Positions 21,467 through 30,781 of a DNA stretch of 32,808 nucleotides are shown here, piece after piece (the stretch's first letter is position 1; each line of letters opens with the position of its first letter). The notes under the pieces were generated by a model. That model was not told where the DNA came from. It saw nothing but the letters and a program-made list of their open reading frames with translations, and ran no database searches. This DNA comes from Dechloromonas sp. UBA6271. GTDB taxonomy: Bacteria > Pseudomonadota > Gammaproteobacteria > Burkholderiales > Rhodocyclaceae. The stretch lies in the NCBI GenBank assembly GCA_002440665.1, contig DJUX01000024.1:1-32808 (forward strand), written 5' to 3'. The position numbers were made by a program, and so were the translations under genes.

Positions 21467-22240
21467 ATGTCGGGCCTCGCCTTCAAGGTCGTCATTCCGG
21501 CGCGTTACGCTTCGACGCGCCTGCCGGCCAAGCCGCTGCTCGATCTCGGCGGCAAGCCGATGGTCGTCCGCGTCGCCGAACGGGCGCGGCTGTCGGGGGC
21601 GGAGGAAATCTGGGTGGCGACCGATCACCCGGAAGTGCGCGCCGTTGCCGAGGCGTATGAAGTCGCCGCGCTGATGACGCGCAGCGACCATCCGACCGGC
21701 ACCGACCGTCTGGCAGAGGTGGTCGAACAGCGCGGCTGGAGCGGCGATACGATCATCGTCAATGTGCAGGGCGACGAGCCACTGATCGAACCCGAAATCA
21801 TCGTCCAGACGGCGCGGCAACTGGCCGCGAGCGGGGCGGACATCGCGACCGTCGCGCACCCGATTGCCGATGCCGCCGATTTTTTCAACCCGAACGTGGT
21901 CAAGGTCGTCTGTCGGGCCGATGGCGATGCCGCCTATTTTTCCCGGGCGCCGATTCCCTATGCCCGCGATCATTTCGCCAGGGAAAACGGCGGCGAAACC
22001 CTGCCGGCCAACTTCCCGGCTTATCGCCACGTCGGCCTTTACGCCTACCGGGCGAGTTTTTTGAAGGCCTATGCCGGGTTGACCGCAGCGCCCACCGAAC
22101 AATTTGAATCGCTGGAGCAGTTGCGCGCCCTGTGGCACGGCTACCGCATCAGCGTGACCTTGATCGACACCGCGCCGGCGCCGGGTGTTGATACGCCCGA
22201 AGATGCCGAGCGGATGCGCAAACTGTTTGACCGGGCCTGA
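21467..22240 (+). CDS. kdsB: CMP-KDO synthetase
   Basis: This 257-residue enzyme activates KDO with CTP, giving CMP-KDO for the inner core of lipopolysaccharide. It shows the nucleotidyltransferase start FKVVIPARYASTRLPAKPLL, the IWVATDHPEV block, HPTGTDRLAEV, INVQGDEPLIEPEII and NPNVVKVVC. Near the C-terminus come FSRAPIPYARD, RHVGLYAYRASFL, FESLEQLRALWHGYRISV and GVDTPEDAERM. The ATG at 21467 was preferred to the longer frame because the family begins here. It ends the exbBD-lpxK operon; 90 bp separate it from adk. Confidence 0.97.
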   Translation: MSGLAFKVVIPARYASTRLPAKPLLDLGGKPMVVRVAERARLSGAEEIWVATDHPEVRAVAEAYEVAALMTRSDHPTGTDRLAEVVEQRGWSGDTIIVNVQGDEPLIEPEIIVQTARQLAASGADIATVAHPIADAADFFNPNVVKVVCRADGDAAYFSRAPIPYARDHFARENGGETLPANFPAYRHVGLYAYRASFLKAYAGLTAAPTEQFESLEQLRALWHGYRISVTLIDTAPAPGVDTPEDAERMRKLFDRA

Positions 22241-22330
22241 AATAGCGAGTAATTTTTCGCCCTTAGAGAACGGTCTACCAAGACACCGATAACAATATTT
22301 TTTCGCTACACAAATACCGAGGGACTTTCC

Positions 22331-22984
22331 ATGAAATTGATTCTGTTGGGCGCACCTGGCGCCGGCAAGGGTACGCAAGCCACGTTCATTTCCAAAGAAT
22401 TCGGCATTCCCCAGATTTCCACCGGCGACATGCTGCGCGCTCAGGTCAAGGCCGGCACGCCACTCGGTCTGGAAGCCAAGAAGCACATGGACGCGGGCGG
22501 CCTGGTGCCGGATGCCGTCATCATCGGCATGGTCAAAGATCGCCTGACCCAGGATGACTGCAAGAACGGCTACTTGTTCGACGGTTTTCCGCGCACCATT
22601 CCGCAGGCTGAAGCGATGAAGGAAGCCGGTGTGCCGATCGAGTTCGTGCTCGAAATCGATGTGCCGGACAGCGACATCATCACCCGCATGGCCGGCCGTC
22701 GCGCTCACCTGGCTTCCGGCCGCACTTACCATGTCAAATTCAACCCTCCCAAGGTCGAAGGCAAGGACGACGTGACCGGTGAAGACCTCGTTCAGCGTGA
22801 CGACGACAAGGAAGAAACGGTCAAGAAGCGTCTGGATATTTATCACTCGCAGACCAAGCCGCTGGTCGATTTCTACAGCAAGTGGTCGGCCACGGGCGAC
22901 GCCAAGGCACCGAAGGTCAAGAAGGTGGCCGGTGTCGGTAGCGTCGATAGCATCACCAAGAGCGTTTTCGACGCTCTGAAATAA
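22331..22984 (+). CDS. adk: Adenylate kinase
   Basis: This 217-residue enzyme interconverts ATP + AMP and 2 ADP. The P-loop GAPGAGKGTQ is at residues 7-16, followed by ISTGDMLRAQVK, the GFPRTIPQAEAM motif and the long LID segment (about 120-160: GRRAHLASGRTYHVKFNPPK, DLVQRDDD). The arrangement is that of the long-form bacterial enzyme without zinc cysteines. GAGGG precedes the ATG, and a 90-bp AT-rich gap upstream likely carries its promoter. pfp follows 10 bp after the stop. Adjacency to pfp and hppA is of interest because all three act on adenylate or pyrophosphate pools. Confidence 0.98.
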   Translation: MKLILLGAPGAGKGTQATFISKEFGIPQISTGDMLRAQVKAGTPLGLEAKKHMDAGGLVPDAVIIGMVKDRLTQDDCKNGYLFDGFPRTIPQAEAMKEAGVPIEFVLEIDVPDSDIITRMAGRRAHLASGRTYHVKFNPPKVEGKDDVTGEDLVQRDDDKEETVKKRLDIYHSQTKPLVDFYSKWSATGDAKAPKVKKVAGVGSVDSITKSVFDALK

Positions 22985-22994
22985 AGGGAAGAAA

Positions 22995-24254
22995 ATGGCG
23001 GTGAAGAATGCCTTCTACGCACAGTCAGGGGGCGTTACCGCCGTCATCAATGCGACGGCGTGCGGCCTGATCCAGGAAGCACGCCGGCATCCCGACAAGA
23101 TCGGCAAGGTGCTGGCCGGACGCGACGGCATTATCGGCGCGCTGACCGAAGACCTGATCGACACCAGCCTGGAGTCCGATGCCGATATTGCCCGCCTGCG
23201 TTCCACGCCGGGCGGTGCCTTCGGTTCCTGTCGCTACAAGCTGAAGAGCCTGGAAGAACATCGCGCCCAGTACGAACGCCTGATCGAGGTGTTCCAGGCG
23301 CACGACATCGGCTATTTTTTCTACAACGGCGGCAACGATTCGATGGACACCGCCTGGAAGGTGTCGCAGATTGCCGAAAAGATGGGCTACCCGGTGGTCT
23401 GCGTCGGGGTGCCCAAGACGGTCGATAACGACTTGCCGCTGACCGACTGCTGCCCGGGTTTCGGCTCGGTGGCCAAGTATGTCGCGACATCGATCCGCGA
23501 GGCCGGTTACGACGTCGCATCGATGGCCCGCACGTCGACCAAGATCTTCGTCCTCGAAGTCATGGGCCGTCACGCCGGCTGGATTACCGCCGCCTGCGGT
23601 CTGGCTTCCGAGAAAGTCGGTGAGCCGCCGCATATCCTGCTGTTCCCGGAAGTGCCGTTCGATCCGGAGCGTTTCCTGGCGCGCGCGGATGAGTGCGTCA
23701 AGCAATATGGCTATTGCACCGTCGCGGTTTCCGAGGGCTTGGCGGACGCTTCGGGCAAGCTGATCGCCGAATCGGGAACCAAGGACGCGTTCGGTCACTC
23801 GCAGTTGGGCGGCGTCGGGCAGATGGTGGCGCAACTGATCAAGGACCGGCTCGGCTACAAATATCACTGGGCACTGGCCGATTACCTGCAACGCTCGGCG
23901 CGCCATCTGGTTTCGCGCACCGACGTTGAACAGGCGCATGCGCTGGGGGTTGCTGCGGTCGACCTCGCTTTACAGGGCAAAAATGCGGTGATGGCAACCA
24001 TCGAGCGCCTTGCCGATGCGCCGTACCGCTGGGAAATCGGCGACGCGCCGCTGAAGGACATCGCCAACGTCGAGCGCAAGATGCCGGCCGCGTTCATCAC
24101 CGCCGATGGCTTCCACATTACCGATGCCTGCCGGACCTACCTGCAGCCGCTGATCGAGGGCGAGGACCCGCCGCCGTATCGCAACGGGCTGCCCGATTAT
24201 GTGCGTTTGAAGAACGTTACCGTGGCAAAAAAGCTGGGAGCGTTCAAAGTCTGA
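22995..24254 (+). CDS. pfp: Pyrophosphate-dependent phosphofructokinase
   Basis: This 419-residue enzyme converts fructose 6-phosphate to the 1,6-bisphosphate reversibly, using PPi instead of ATP. GGNDS (residues 112-116) and PKTVDND (140-146) replace the GGDGS and PGTIDND of ATP enzymes; the lysine and the acidic residue at these sites are known marks of PPi use. Further family segments are YAQSGGVTAVINATACGLIQ, MARTSTKIFVLEVMGRHAGW and HSQLGGVGQMVAQLIKD. GGGAAG precedes the ATG. hppA follows 31 bp later, and the pairing of pfp with an H+-PPase is known in several methylotrophs and other bacteria. PPi dependence is inferred from motifs and context. Confidence 0.9.
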   Translation: MAVKNAFYAQSGGVTAVINATACGLIQEARRHPDKIGKVLAGRDGIIGALTEDLIDTSLESDADIARLRSTPGGAFGSCRYKLKSLEEHRAQYERLIEVFQAHDIGYFFYNGGNDSMDTAWKVSQIAEKMGYPVVCVGVPKTVDNDLPLTDCCPGFGSVAKYVATSIREAGYDVASMARTSTKIFVLEVMGRHAGWITAACGLASEKVGEPPHILLFPEVPFDPERFLARADECVKQYGYCTVAVSEGLADASGKLIAESGTKDAFGHSQLGGVGQMVAQLIKDRLGYKYHWALADYLQRSARHLVSRTDVEQAHALGVAAVDLALQGKNAVMATIERLADAPYRWEIGDAPLKDIANVERKMPAAFITADGFHITDACRTYLQPLIEGEDPPPYRNGLPDYVRLKNVTVAKKLGAFKV

Positions 24255-24285
24255 TTTTTAGTTGTTAATCAAGGGAGGGGGAGTG

Positions 24286-26340
24286 ATGTCTACAGCGTTG
24301 TTACTGGCGCTTGCCTGCGCCGTGCTGGCAGTCCTGTACGGCTGGATTTCCAGCAGGCAGATCCTCGCGTTGCCAGCCGGCAACGAGCGCATGCAGGAGA
24401 TTGCCAAGGCCATCCAGCAGGGGGCGGAGGCCTATCTCAGCCGGCAGTACAAGACCATCGCCATGGTCGGTGTCGTCCTTTTCCTGGTTATCGGCCTCGT
24501 ACCCAAGCTCGGCTGGCTGACCGCCTTCGGCTTCCTGATCGGCGCCGTCCTTTCCGGCGCCGCGGGCTTCATCGGTATGAACGTTTCGGTCCGCGCCAAC
24601 GTGCGCACCGCCGAAGCGGCGCGCAGGGGTATTGCCCCGGCGCTGGATGTCGCCTTCAAGGGTGGCGCGATTACCGGCATGCTGGTCGTCGGCCTCGGCC
24701 TGCTCGGCGTCGCCGGCTATTACGCCTTCCTCAAGTCGGTGGGCGGTACAGCCGATCTGCATCACGTCATTGAACCGCTGGTTGGTCTCGCCTTTGGTTC
24801 CTCGCTGATTTCCATCTTCGCCCGACTTGGTGGCGGCATCTTCACCAAGGGGGCGGACGTCGGCGCCGATCTGGTCGGCAAGGTCGAAGCCGGCATCCCG
24901 GAAGACGACCCGCGCAACCCGGCGGTGATTGCCGACAACGTCGGCGACAACGTTGGTGACTGCGCCGGCATGGCGGCTGACCTGTTCGAGACCTATGCGG
25001 TGACGGTGGTGGCCACCATGGTGCTGGCGGCGCTGATCATCAAGACCTCGCCGGGCCTGGGCGAAAGCCTGTTGCTCTACCCGCTGGCGCTGGGCGGCGT
25101 GTCGATCATCGCTTCGATAGTTGGCTGCTACTTCGTCAAGGCCGCCGAGGGCGGCAAGATCATGGCCGCGCTCTATCGTGGCCTGATCGTCGCCGGCGTC
25201 CTGGCGCTCGTCGCCTACTATCCGATCACCTCCTGGCTGATCGGCGCCGGTGACCCGGCCGCCAAGATCACCACCATGAGCATGTTCGGCTGCTCGATCG
25301 TCGGTCTTGTGCTGACCGCCGCGCTGGTCTGGATCACCGAGTACTACACCGGTACCGACTATGCGCCGGTAAAACACGTCGCCGCCGCCTGCCAGACCGG
25401 CCACGCCACCAACATCATCGCCGGTATCGGCGTTTCGATGAAGGCGACTGCCCTGCCGGTGCTCTCGGTTTGTGCCGCGATCTATGCAGCCTTTGCCATG
25501 GGCGGCTTGTTCGGCATCGCCATCGCCGCGACCTCTATGCTTTCGATGGCCGGTATCGTCGTGGCGCTGGATGCCTACGGCCCGATCACCGACAACGCCG
25601 GCGGCATCGCCGAAATGGCCGAACTGCCGAAGGAAGTGCGCAACGTCACCGACCCGCTCGATGCCGTCGGCAACACCACCAAGGCGGTGACCAAAGGCTA
25701 TGCCATCGGCTCCGCCGGCCTCGCGGCGCTGGTACTCTTCGCCGACTACACGCACGGTCTGGAAGCGGCTTCGGGCAAGGTCTTTACCTTCGATCTCTCC
25801 AACCATCTGGTGATCATCGGACTCTTCATCGGCGGCCTGATTCCCTTCCTCTTCGGTGCCATGGCCATGGAGGCGGTGGGTCGCTCCGCCGGGGCGGTGG
25901 TGGTCGAGGTGCGGCGCCAGTTCAAGGAAATCCCCGGCATCATGGAAGGAACGGCCAAGCCGGATTACTCACGCGCGGTCGACATGCTGACCGTGGCGGC
26001 GATCAAGGAAATGATGATCCCGTCGATCCTGCCGGTGGCGGTGCCCATCGTCGTCGGTCTGGTGCTTGGTCCGGTCGCCCTCGGCGGTCTGCTGGTCGGG
26101 ACCATCGTCACCGGCCTCTTCGTGGCCATTTCGATGACCACCGGCGGCGGTGCTTGGGACAATGCCAAGAAATACATCGAGGATGGCCATTTCGGGGGCA
26201 AGGGCTCCGATGCCCACAAGGCGGCGGTGACGGGCGATACCGTCGGCGACCCTTACAAGGATACGGCCGGCCCGGCGGTCAACCCGCTGATCAAGATCAT
26301 CAACCTCGTCGCGCTGCTGATCGTGCCGCTGATTGCCTGA
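24286..26340 (+). CDS. hppA: Membrane-bound proton-translocating pyrophosphatase
   Basis: This 684-residue protein with about sixteen membrane helices hydrolyses PPi and pumps protons, or makes PPi when run backwards. It shows the substrate-binding block KGADVGADLVGKVEAGIPED then DPRNPAVIADNVGDNVGDC, the DNAGGIAEMAELPKEVR loop, and the C-terminal TTGGGAWDNAKKYIEDG and GDTVGDPYKDTAGPAVNP. The GNTTKA motif carries lysine at the position that decides K+ dependence, so this is a K+-independent H+-PPase. The ATG at 24286 is chosen for its strong AAGGGAGGGGG; an earlier TTG is unnecessary. It forms an operon with pfp and ends at a terminator. Confidence 0.97.
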   Translation: MSTALLLALACAVLAVLYGWISSRQILALPAGNERMQEIAKAIQQGAEAYLSRQYKTIAMVGVVLFLVIGLVPKLGWLTAFGFLIGAVLSGAAGFIGMNVSVRANVRTAEAARRGIAPALDVAFKGGAITGMLVVGLGLLGVAGYYAFLKSVGGTADLHHVIEPLVGLAFGSSLISIFARLGGGIFTKGADVGADLVGKVEAGIPEDDPRNPAVIADNVGDNVGDCAGMAADLFETYAVTVVATMVLAALIIKTSPGLGESLLLYPLALGGVSIIASIVGCYFVKAAEGGKIMAALYRGLIVAGVLALVAYYPITSWLIGAGDPAAKITTMSMFGCSIVGLVLTAALVWITEYYTGTDYAPVKHVAAACQTGHATNIIAGIGVSMKATALPVLSVCAAIYAAFAMGGLFGIAIAATSMLSMAGIVVALDAYGPITDNAGGIAEMAELPKEVRNVTDPLDAVGNTTKAVTKGYAIGSAGLAALVLFADYTHGLEAASGKVFTFDLSNHLVIIGLFIGGLIPFLFGAMAMEAVGRSAGAVVVEVRRQFKEIPGIMEGTAKPDYSRAVDMLTVAAIKEMMIPSILPVAVPIVVGLVLGPVALGGLLVGTIVTGLFVAISMTTGGGAWDNAKKYIEDGHFGGKGSDAHKAAVTGDTVGDPYKDTAGPAVNPLIKIINLVALLIVPLIA

Positions 26341-26356
26341 GTCGGCGATGCTTCTA

Positions 26357-26384
26357 TCAAAGGCGGCTGCGGCCGCCTTTTTTG
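26357..26384 (+). terminator. Intrinsic terminator after hppA
   Basis: AGGCGGC and GCCGCCT form a strong stem with a four-base loop, followed by a T run. It ends the pfp-hppA transcript 20 bp after the stop and isolates it from the type I secretion locus. Confidence 0.9.
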
Positions 26385-26445
26385 TCAGATATTTCACGGG
26401 AGGGTTTCCGGGCCTGCGCTAGAATGCGCCGGAAATGGAGTTTGC

Positions 26446-28635
26446 ATGAACGAATCAAAGAATCAGCTTCCATCCGGGATCGCGGTGGAAAGCAAGCCGG
26501 GCGTGCGCGAGGATATTCTGCACCACGACCCCCTGCTGGATTGCCTGGTCGAGTTGTCGCGCTTTCATGGGCGTCCGAGTACCCGGGCGGCGCTGACCGC
26601 CGGGTTGCCGCTGGAAAAAGGGGCGCTGACACCATCGCTGTTCGCGCGGGCGGCAAGCCGGGCCGGCCTGGCCGCCAAGGTCGTCAGGCGCCCGCTGGAG
26701 CGGATCGATCCGGCGCTATTGCCCGTGGTCCTACTGATCTCGGGTGAAGAAGCCTGTGTCCTGCTCGGCTGGGACGAAACCGGGAACACGGCTCGTTTGT
26801 TGTTTCCGGAAACCGGGCAGGGTTCGGTCCAGCTCTCGCGTGAAGAACTCATGCGTCGCTATGCCGGCGTGGCGATCTTTGCGCGGCCGCATTTCCGCTT
26901 TGACCAGCGCACGCCCGAGGTTGGTGAGGTCAGGTTGCGTCACTGGTTCTGGGGCGCGCTCGCCGACCAGTGGCCGGTTTATCGTGACGTACTCGGTGCG
27001 GCGCTGCTTATCAATGTGATCGCGCTGGCCATGCCGCTGTTTTCGATGAACGTCTATGATCGGGTGATCCCCAATCGCGCCATCGAAACCCTGTGGGTGC
27101 TGGCGCTCGGCGTCATCCTGCTGTTCGCGGTCGACTTGATGCTGCGGCTGTTGCGGGGTTACTTCATCGATCTCGCCAGTGCGCGGATCGACATGCAGCT
27201 ATCGGCCAAGATCATGGATCGCGTGCTCGGCGTGCGCATGGAAGCGCGCCCGGCCGCAGTCGGCGCCTTCTCCTCCAATCTGCGCTCCTTCGAGTCGGTG
27301 CGCGATTTCATCACTTCTGCTTCGGTGACGGCCTTCATCGATCTGCCGTTCGCCCTGTTGTTCGTTTTCGTGATCGCGCTGATTGCCTGGCAACTGGTGA
27401 TCCCTGTGGTGCTGGCGATCATCGTCGTGGTCATTTACGCGTACATCCTGCAGCACAAGATGCAGTCGCTTGCCGAAACAACTTATCGGGCGGGTGCGCT
27501 GCGCAATGCGACCCTGATCGAGAGTCTGACGGCGCTCGAAACGATCAAGACGCAGGGCGCCGAAGGCGTCATGCAGGCGAAATGGGAAAAATCGGTGGCC
27601 TTCGTCTCGCGGGTCAACAACCAGATGCGCTTCCTTTCGGCAGCAGCGACCAATGGCGCCATGGAGGTCCAGCAACTGGTCAATGTCGTGACCATCATCG
27701 TCGGGGTTTACCTGATCAGCGAAGGAATGCTCAGCATGGGCGGATTGATCGCCTGCACCATGCTGGCCTCGCGTGCCGTCGCGCCGCTCGGGCAGATGGT
27801 CGGGCTGCTGATGCAGTACCACAACGCCAAGACTTCGTTGACCTCGCTCGATGAAGTCATGAAAAAGCCGATCGAGCGACCGGCCGATGCCAGTTTTGTC
27901 CATCGCCCGGAGTTGCGCGGCGATATCGAATTCAGCAATCTCCAGTTCAGTTACCCCGGATCTTCCATCCCCGCCTTGAAAAATTTCAGTTGCCGGATTG
28001 CGGCGGGCGAAAGAGTGGTCGTCATTGGCCGCATCGGGTCCGGCAAGACAACCTTGCAGAAGCTTTTGCTCGGGCTCTACCAGCCGACAGAGGGCGCGGT
28101 GATGATCGACGGTGTCGATGTTCGCCAGTTGGACCCGGCCGATTTGCGCCGCAATATCGGCTATGTTTCCCAGGAACCGACACTGTTCTACGGGACGTTG
28201 CGTGACAACATCGCGATCGGCGCGCCTTATGCCGACGATGCGGCGATCGTGGCGGCCGCCGAAATCGCCGGTTTGACCGAGTTCGTGAATCGCCACCCGG
28301 AAGGTTTCGACATGCTGATTGGCGAGCGCGGCGACTCGCTGTCCGGTGGTCAGCGCCAGAGCGTGGCGATTGCCCGGGCCTTCCTGATGGATCCGCCCAT
28401 CCTGTTGCTCGACGAACCGACCAGCGCCATGGACTTCACCTCCGAGCAGCAGTTCAAGCAGCGGCTCAAGGCCTTTGCCGGCCACAAGACGGTGATTATC
28501 GTCACCCATCGCAACAGCCTGCTGGATCTCGCTACCCGGATCATCGTCGTCGACGATGGGCAGGTGGTCGCCAACGGGCCGCGCGACCAGGTGTTGCAGG
28601 CGTTGCAGAGCGGTCAGATCGGGAGGGCGTCATGA
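26446..28635 (+). CDS. lapB: LapB-like type I secretion ABC transporter
   Basis: This 729-residue inner-membrane ABC exporter has three parts. Residues 20-150 are a C39-peptidase-like domain whose catalytic cysteine position is occupied by proline (DPLLDCLVELSRFHG), so it recognises rather than cleaves its substrate. About 175-460 is a six-helix transmembrane domain. From about 485 is an ATPase with Walker A GRIGSGKT (~528), LSGGQ (~632), Walker B ILLLDEPTSAMD and the H-loop THRNS. This is the LapB/LssB type that secretes large RTX-like adhesins without a cleaved leader. It overlaps lapC by four bases; the adhesin gene follows. The outer-membrane TolC-like partner is not in the window. Confidence 0.93.
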   Translation: MNESKNQLPSGIAVESKPGVREDILHHDPLLDCLVELSRFHGRPSTRAALTAGLPLEKGALTPSLFARAASRAGLAAKVVRRPLERIDPALLPVVLLISGEEACVLLGWDETGNTARLLFPETGQGSVQLSREELMRRYAGVAIFARPHFRFDQRTPEVGEVRLRHWFWGALADQWPVYRDVLGAALLINVIALAMPLFSMNVYDRVIPNRAIETLWVLALGVILLFAVDLMLRLLRGYFIDLASARIDMQLSAKIMDRVLGVRMEARPAAVGAFSSNLRSFESVRDFITSASVTAFIDLPFALLFVFVIALIAWQLVIPVVLAIIVVVIYAYILQHKMQSLAETTYRAGALRNATLIESLTALETIKTQGAEGVMQAKWEKSVAFVSRVNNQMRFLSAAATNGAMEVQQLVNVVTIIVGVYLISEGMLSMGGLIACTMLASRAVAPLGQMVGLLMQYHNAKTSLTSLDEVMKKPIERPADASFVHRPELRGDIEFSNLQFSYPGSSIPALKNFSCRIAAGERVVVIGRIGSGKTTLQKLLLGLYQPTEGAVMIDGVDVRQLDPADLRRNIGYVSQEPTLFYGTLRDNIAIGAPYADDAAIVAAAEIAGLTEFVNRHPEGFDMLIGERGDSLSGGQRQSVAIARAFLMDPPILLLDEPTSAMDFTSEQQFKQRLKAFAGHKTVIIVTHRNSLLDLATRIIVVDDGQVVANGPRDQVLQALQSGQIGRAS

Positions 28636-30047
28636 AGCACCTCAAGGCGGTTGCCGCCTGGCTGTATGAACGCCTCGAAGCCATCGCCAAAAAAAACGTG
28701 CCCCGGGTCGAAAAGGTGCTCGGCCGTCTGCCGAGCCAGCAGGAGGCCGAGGCAGTCGATTTCGCCACCGATGCCGACCTGGCGATCCTGCGTCAGGAGC
28801 CGTTGCGGGCGCGCATGCTGTTGCGCACCGTCGGCATCGTGGTGGTCCTGTTCATCATGTGGGCGGCGGTCGCGCAGCTCGATGAAGTGACGCGGGGCGA
28901 GGGCAAGGTCATTCCGTCGAAGCAGGTGCAGGTATTGCAAAGTATCGATGGCGGTCTGGTTTCCGAAATCCTGGTGCGCGAAGGCGATGTGGTCCAACCC
29001 AACCAGCTGTTGATCAAGATCGATGAAACGCGCTTCGTATCGTCGGTCAAGGAAAATCGCGTCCAGTATCTTGGCTTGGTGGCGCGGGCGGCCCGGCTCA
29101 GGGCCACCTCCGACGGCAAGCCTTTCGTGCCGCCGCCGGAGGTGATGAAAGAGGCGCCGGAGGTGGTGGCGCAGGAGCTCCAGCTCTACGAGGCCAAGCG
29201 TGCCGAGATGAACGCAGCGGTGTCGATCGCCCGGCAGCAACTCATTCAGCGCCAGCAGGAACTGAACGAGGCGCAGGCCAAGCGTGCCCAGGCGGCGCAG
29301 GGTTACGACCTGACGTCCAAGGAGTTGTCGGTGACCAAACCGCTGATCAATTCCGGCGCGGTTTCCGAGGTCGAGTTGCTGCGTCTGGAGCGCGATGTCT
29401 CGCGCTATCGCGGCGAGCGCGACATGGCTTCGGCGCAGATCACCCGTGTCCAGGCGGCCATCAACGAAGCGCAGCGCAAGATCGAGGAGGTTGAACTGAA
29501 CTTCCGCAACGATGCCGGCAAGGAGCTTTCCGAAACCAATGCCAAGCTCAGCAGCCTGGCCGAAGGCAGCGTGGCCTTGTCCGACCGCGTCAAGCAGTCG
29601 TCGATCCGCTCACCGGTCAAGGGCACGGTGAAGCGTCTGCTGGTCAATACCGTGGGCGGCGTGGTGCAGCCGGGCAAGGACATGATCGAGATCGTTCCGC
29701 TGGAAGACGCGTTGCTTCTCGAGGCACGGGTTCTGCCGCGCGACATCGCCTTCCTGCGTCCCGGGCAGCCGGCGATCGTCAAGTTCACCGCCTACGATTT
29801 TTCCATCTATGGCGGCCTTGACGGCACGCTCGAGCACATCGGCGCCGACACCGTGACGGACGACAAGGGCAATGCCTTCTACACCGTCCGCGTGCGTACC
29901 AACAAAGCCGGTTTCGGCGATGCGAACCTGCCGATCATTCCCGGCATGGTGGCCGAGGTGGATATTCTGACCGGCAAGAAGAGCGTCCTCGCCTATCTGC
30001 TGAAGCCGGTGCTGCGCGCCAGGAACGTGGCGATGACCGAACGCTGA
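28632..30047 (+). CDS. lapC: LapC-like membrane fusion protein (HlyD family)
   Basis: This 471-residue periplasmic adaptor links the ABC exporter to an outer-membrane channel. A cytoplasmic N-terminus is followed by one membrane helix (about residues 62-80, MLLRTVGIVVVLFIMWAAVA). Then come the lipoyl half-motif GEGKVIPSKQVQVLQSIDGG, a long coiled coil (about 170-310, rich in A, Q, E, R and K), the second lipoyl half (RSPVKGTVKRLLVNTVGGVV) and a beta-barrel domain. The C-terminal VRVRTNKAG and IIPGMVAEVDILTGKKSVLA plus YLLKPV is typical of HlyD/LapC. Start and stop overlap lapB and the luxR-type gene, so all three are coupled. Confidence 0.94.
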   Translation: MKHLKAVAAWLYERLEAIAKKNVPRVEKVLGRLPSQQEAEAVDFATDADLAILRQEPLRARMLLRTVGIVVVLFIMWAAVAQLDEVTRGEGKVIPSKQVQVLQSIDGGLVSEILVREGDVVQPNQLLIKIDETRFVSSVKENRVQYLGLVARAARLRATSDGKPFVPPPEVMKEAPEVVAQELQLYEAKRAEMNAAVSIARQQLIQRQQELNEAQAKRAQAAQGYDLTSKELSVTKPLINSGAVSEVELLRLERDVSRYRGERDMASAQITRVQAAINEAQRKIEEVELNFRNDAGKELSETNAKLSSLAEGSVALSDRVKQSSIRSPVKGTVKRLLVNTVGGVVQPGKDMIEIVPLEDALLLEARVLPRDIAFLRPGQPAIVKFTAYDFSIYGGLDGTLEHIGADTVTDDKGNAFYTVRVRTNKAGFGDANLPIIPGMVAEVDILTGKKSVLAYLLKPVLRARNVAMTER

Positions 30048-30667
30048 TGCAGCACTGGATCGTCGATGTCGGGGATAGCCCGGCTCCCGCCGCCTGGCTG
30101 GAGGCAATGCCGGCCGCGCACATGGTGCCGCGCGCGGCGCTGCGCGATGCGCGGTTCAACGGCGATGGGGTGATCTGGTGCCGGCTGCGCTCCGGAGAGT
30201 CCGTCGAAGACGTGCTGGCAGCGGTCGACCGCGCCGGCGGGCAAGCGCTCGTCCTGCTCTGCGACGAGCCGGACGAAACCCTGGTGATGTGGGCGCTAAC
30301 GCTGGGGGCGGCCGGCTGCTGCAATACGCATGCGGCACCCGACGTCCTGCGGCAAGTGGCATTGGTCGTTAGCAACGGCGGCTTGTGGGTCGGCCAGCCG
30401 CTGCTGCGCAAACTGGTTGGCGCCACCTCGCAGCGTCTCGGTCAACGCCCGCCGGAGGCCAAAAACGACGCCTGGAGCATGCTGCTTTCCGAGCGCGAGG
30501 TGCAGGTCGCCAGGCTCGTGGCCGGCGGTTCCAGCAATCGGGAAATCGCCGAACAGCTGGCGATCACCGAGCGAACCGTCAAGGCGCATCTGACCGCAAT
30601 TTTTGAAAAGCTTGACCTGCGCGACCGCCTGCAGCTGTCGCTCAGGATCAACGGCCTCAAAATTTGA
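30047..30667 (+). CDS. LuxR-type regulator with degenerate receiver
   Basis: This 206-residue protein has a C-terminal LuxR/FixJ helix-turn-helix (about residues 145-200: LLSEREVQVARLVAGGSSNR, EIAEQLAITERTVKAHLTAI, FEKLDLRDRLQLSL). The N-terminal 125 residues look like a receiver fold, with ALVLLCDEPDETLVMWALTL and GAAGCCNTHAAPDVLRQVAL, but the phospho-acceptor and acidic pair of true receivers are not recognisable. It may be controlled by ligand or protein contact rather than phosphorylation. Its ATG overlaps the lapC stop by one base, and the adhesin gene starts 115 bp after it. The position strongly suggests that it regulates the adhesin, which is inference. Confidence 0.87.
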   Translation: MQHWIVDVGDSPAPAAWLEAMPAAHMVPRAALRDARFNGDGVIWCRLRSGESVEDVLAAVDRAGGQALVLLCDEPDETLVMWALTLGAAGCCNTHAAPDVLRQVALVVSNGGLWVGQPLLRKLVGATSQRLGQRPPEAKNDAWSMLLSEREVQVARLVAGGSSNREIAEQLAITERTVKAHLTAIFEKLDLRDRLQLSLRINGLKI

Positions 30668-30673
30668 AGCGTA

Positions 30674-30691
30674 GCGTGAAGTTTTTCACGC
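30674..30691. repeat. Hairpin between the luxR-type gene and the adhesin gene
   Basis: GCGTGAA and TTCACGC are perfect 7-bp arms around a four-base loop, just after the regulator's stop. No long T run follows, so it is a poor terminator on either strand. It could be a partial terminator, an RNA-processing structure or an operator for the adjacent regulator. Confidence 0.5.
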
Positions 30692-30781
30692 AAATGCCCG
30701 ACAACTGTACTTTGGTTCAATAGATTCGCCAGCGGCGAGTCCGTACACTGCCCGCATCGTAAATCATGCTGGAGAAGTGTC

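Noticed and set aside
24286..26340. K+-dependent or Na+-pumping pyrophosphatase
   Set aside because: The lysine in GNTTKA is the known mark of the K+-independent proton-pumping type.
26500..26560. An active C39 leader peptidase in the ABC exporter, because of the cysteine in LLDCLVEL
   Set aside because: Aligned on the following HG, this cysteine is four residues too late, and the catalytic position is proline; it is the LapB-type inactive domain.
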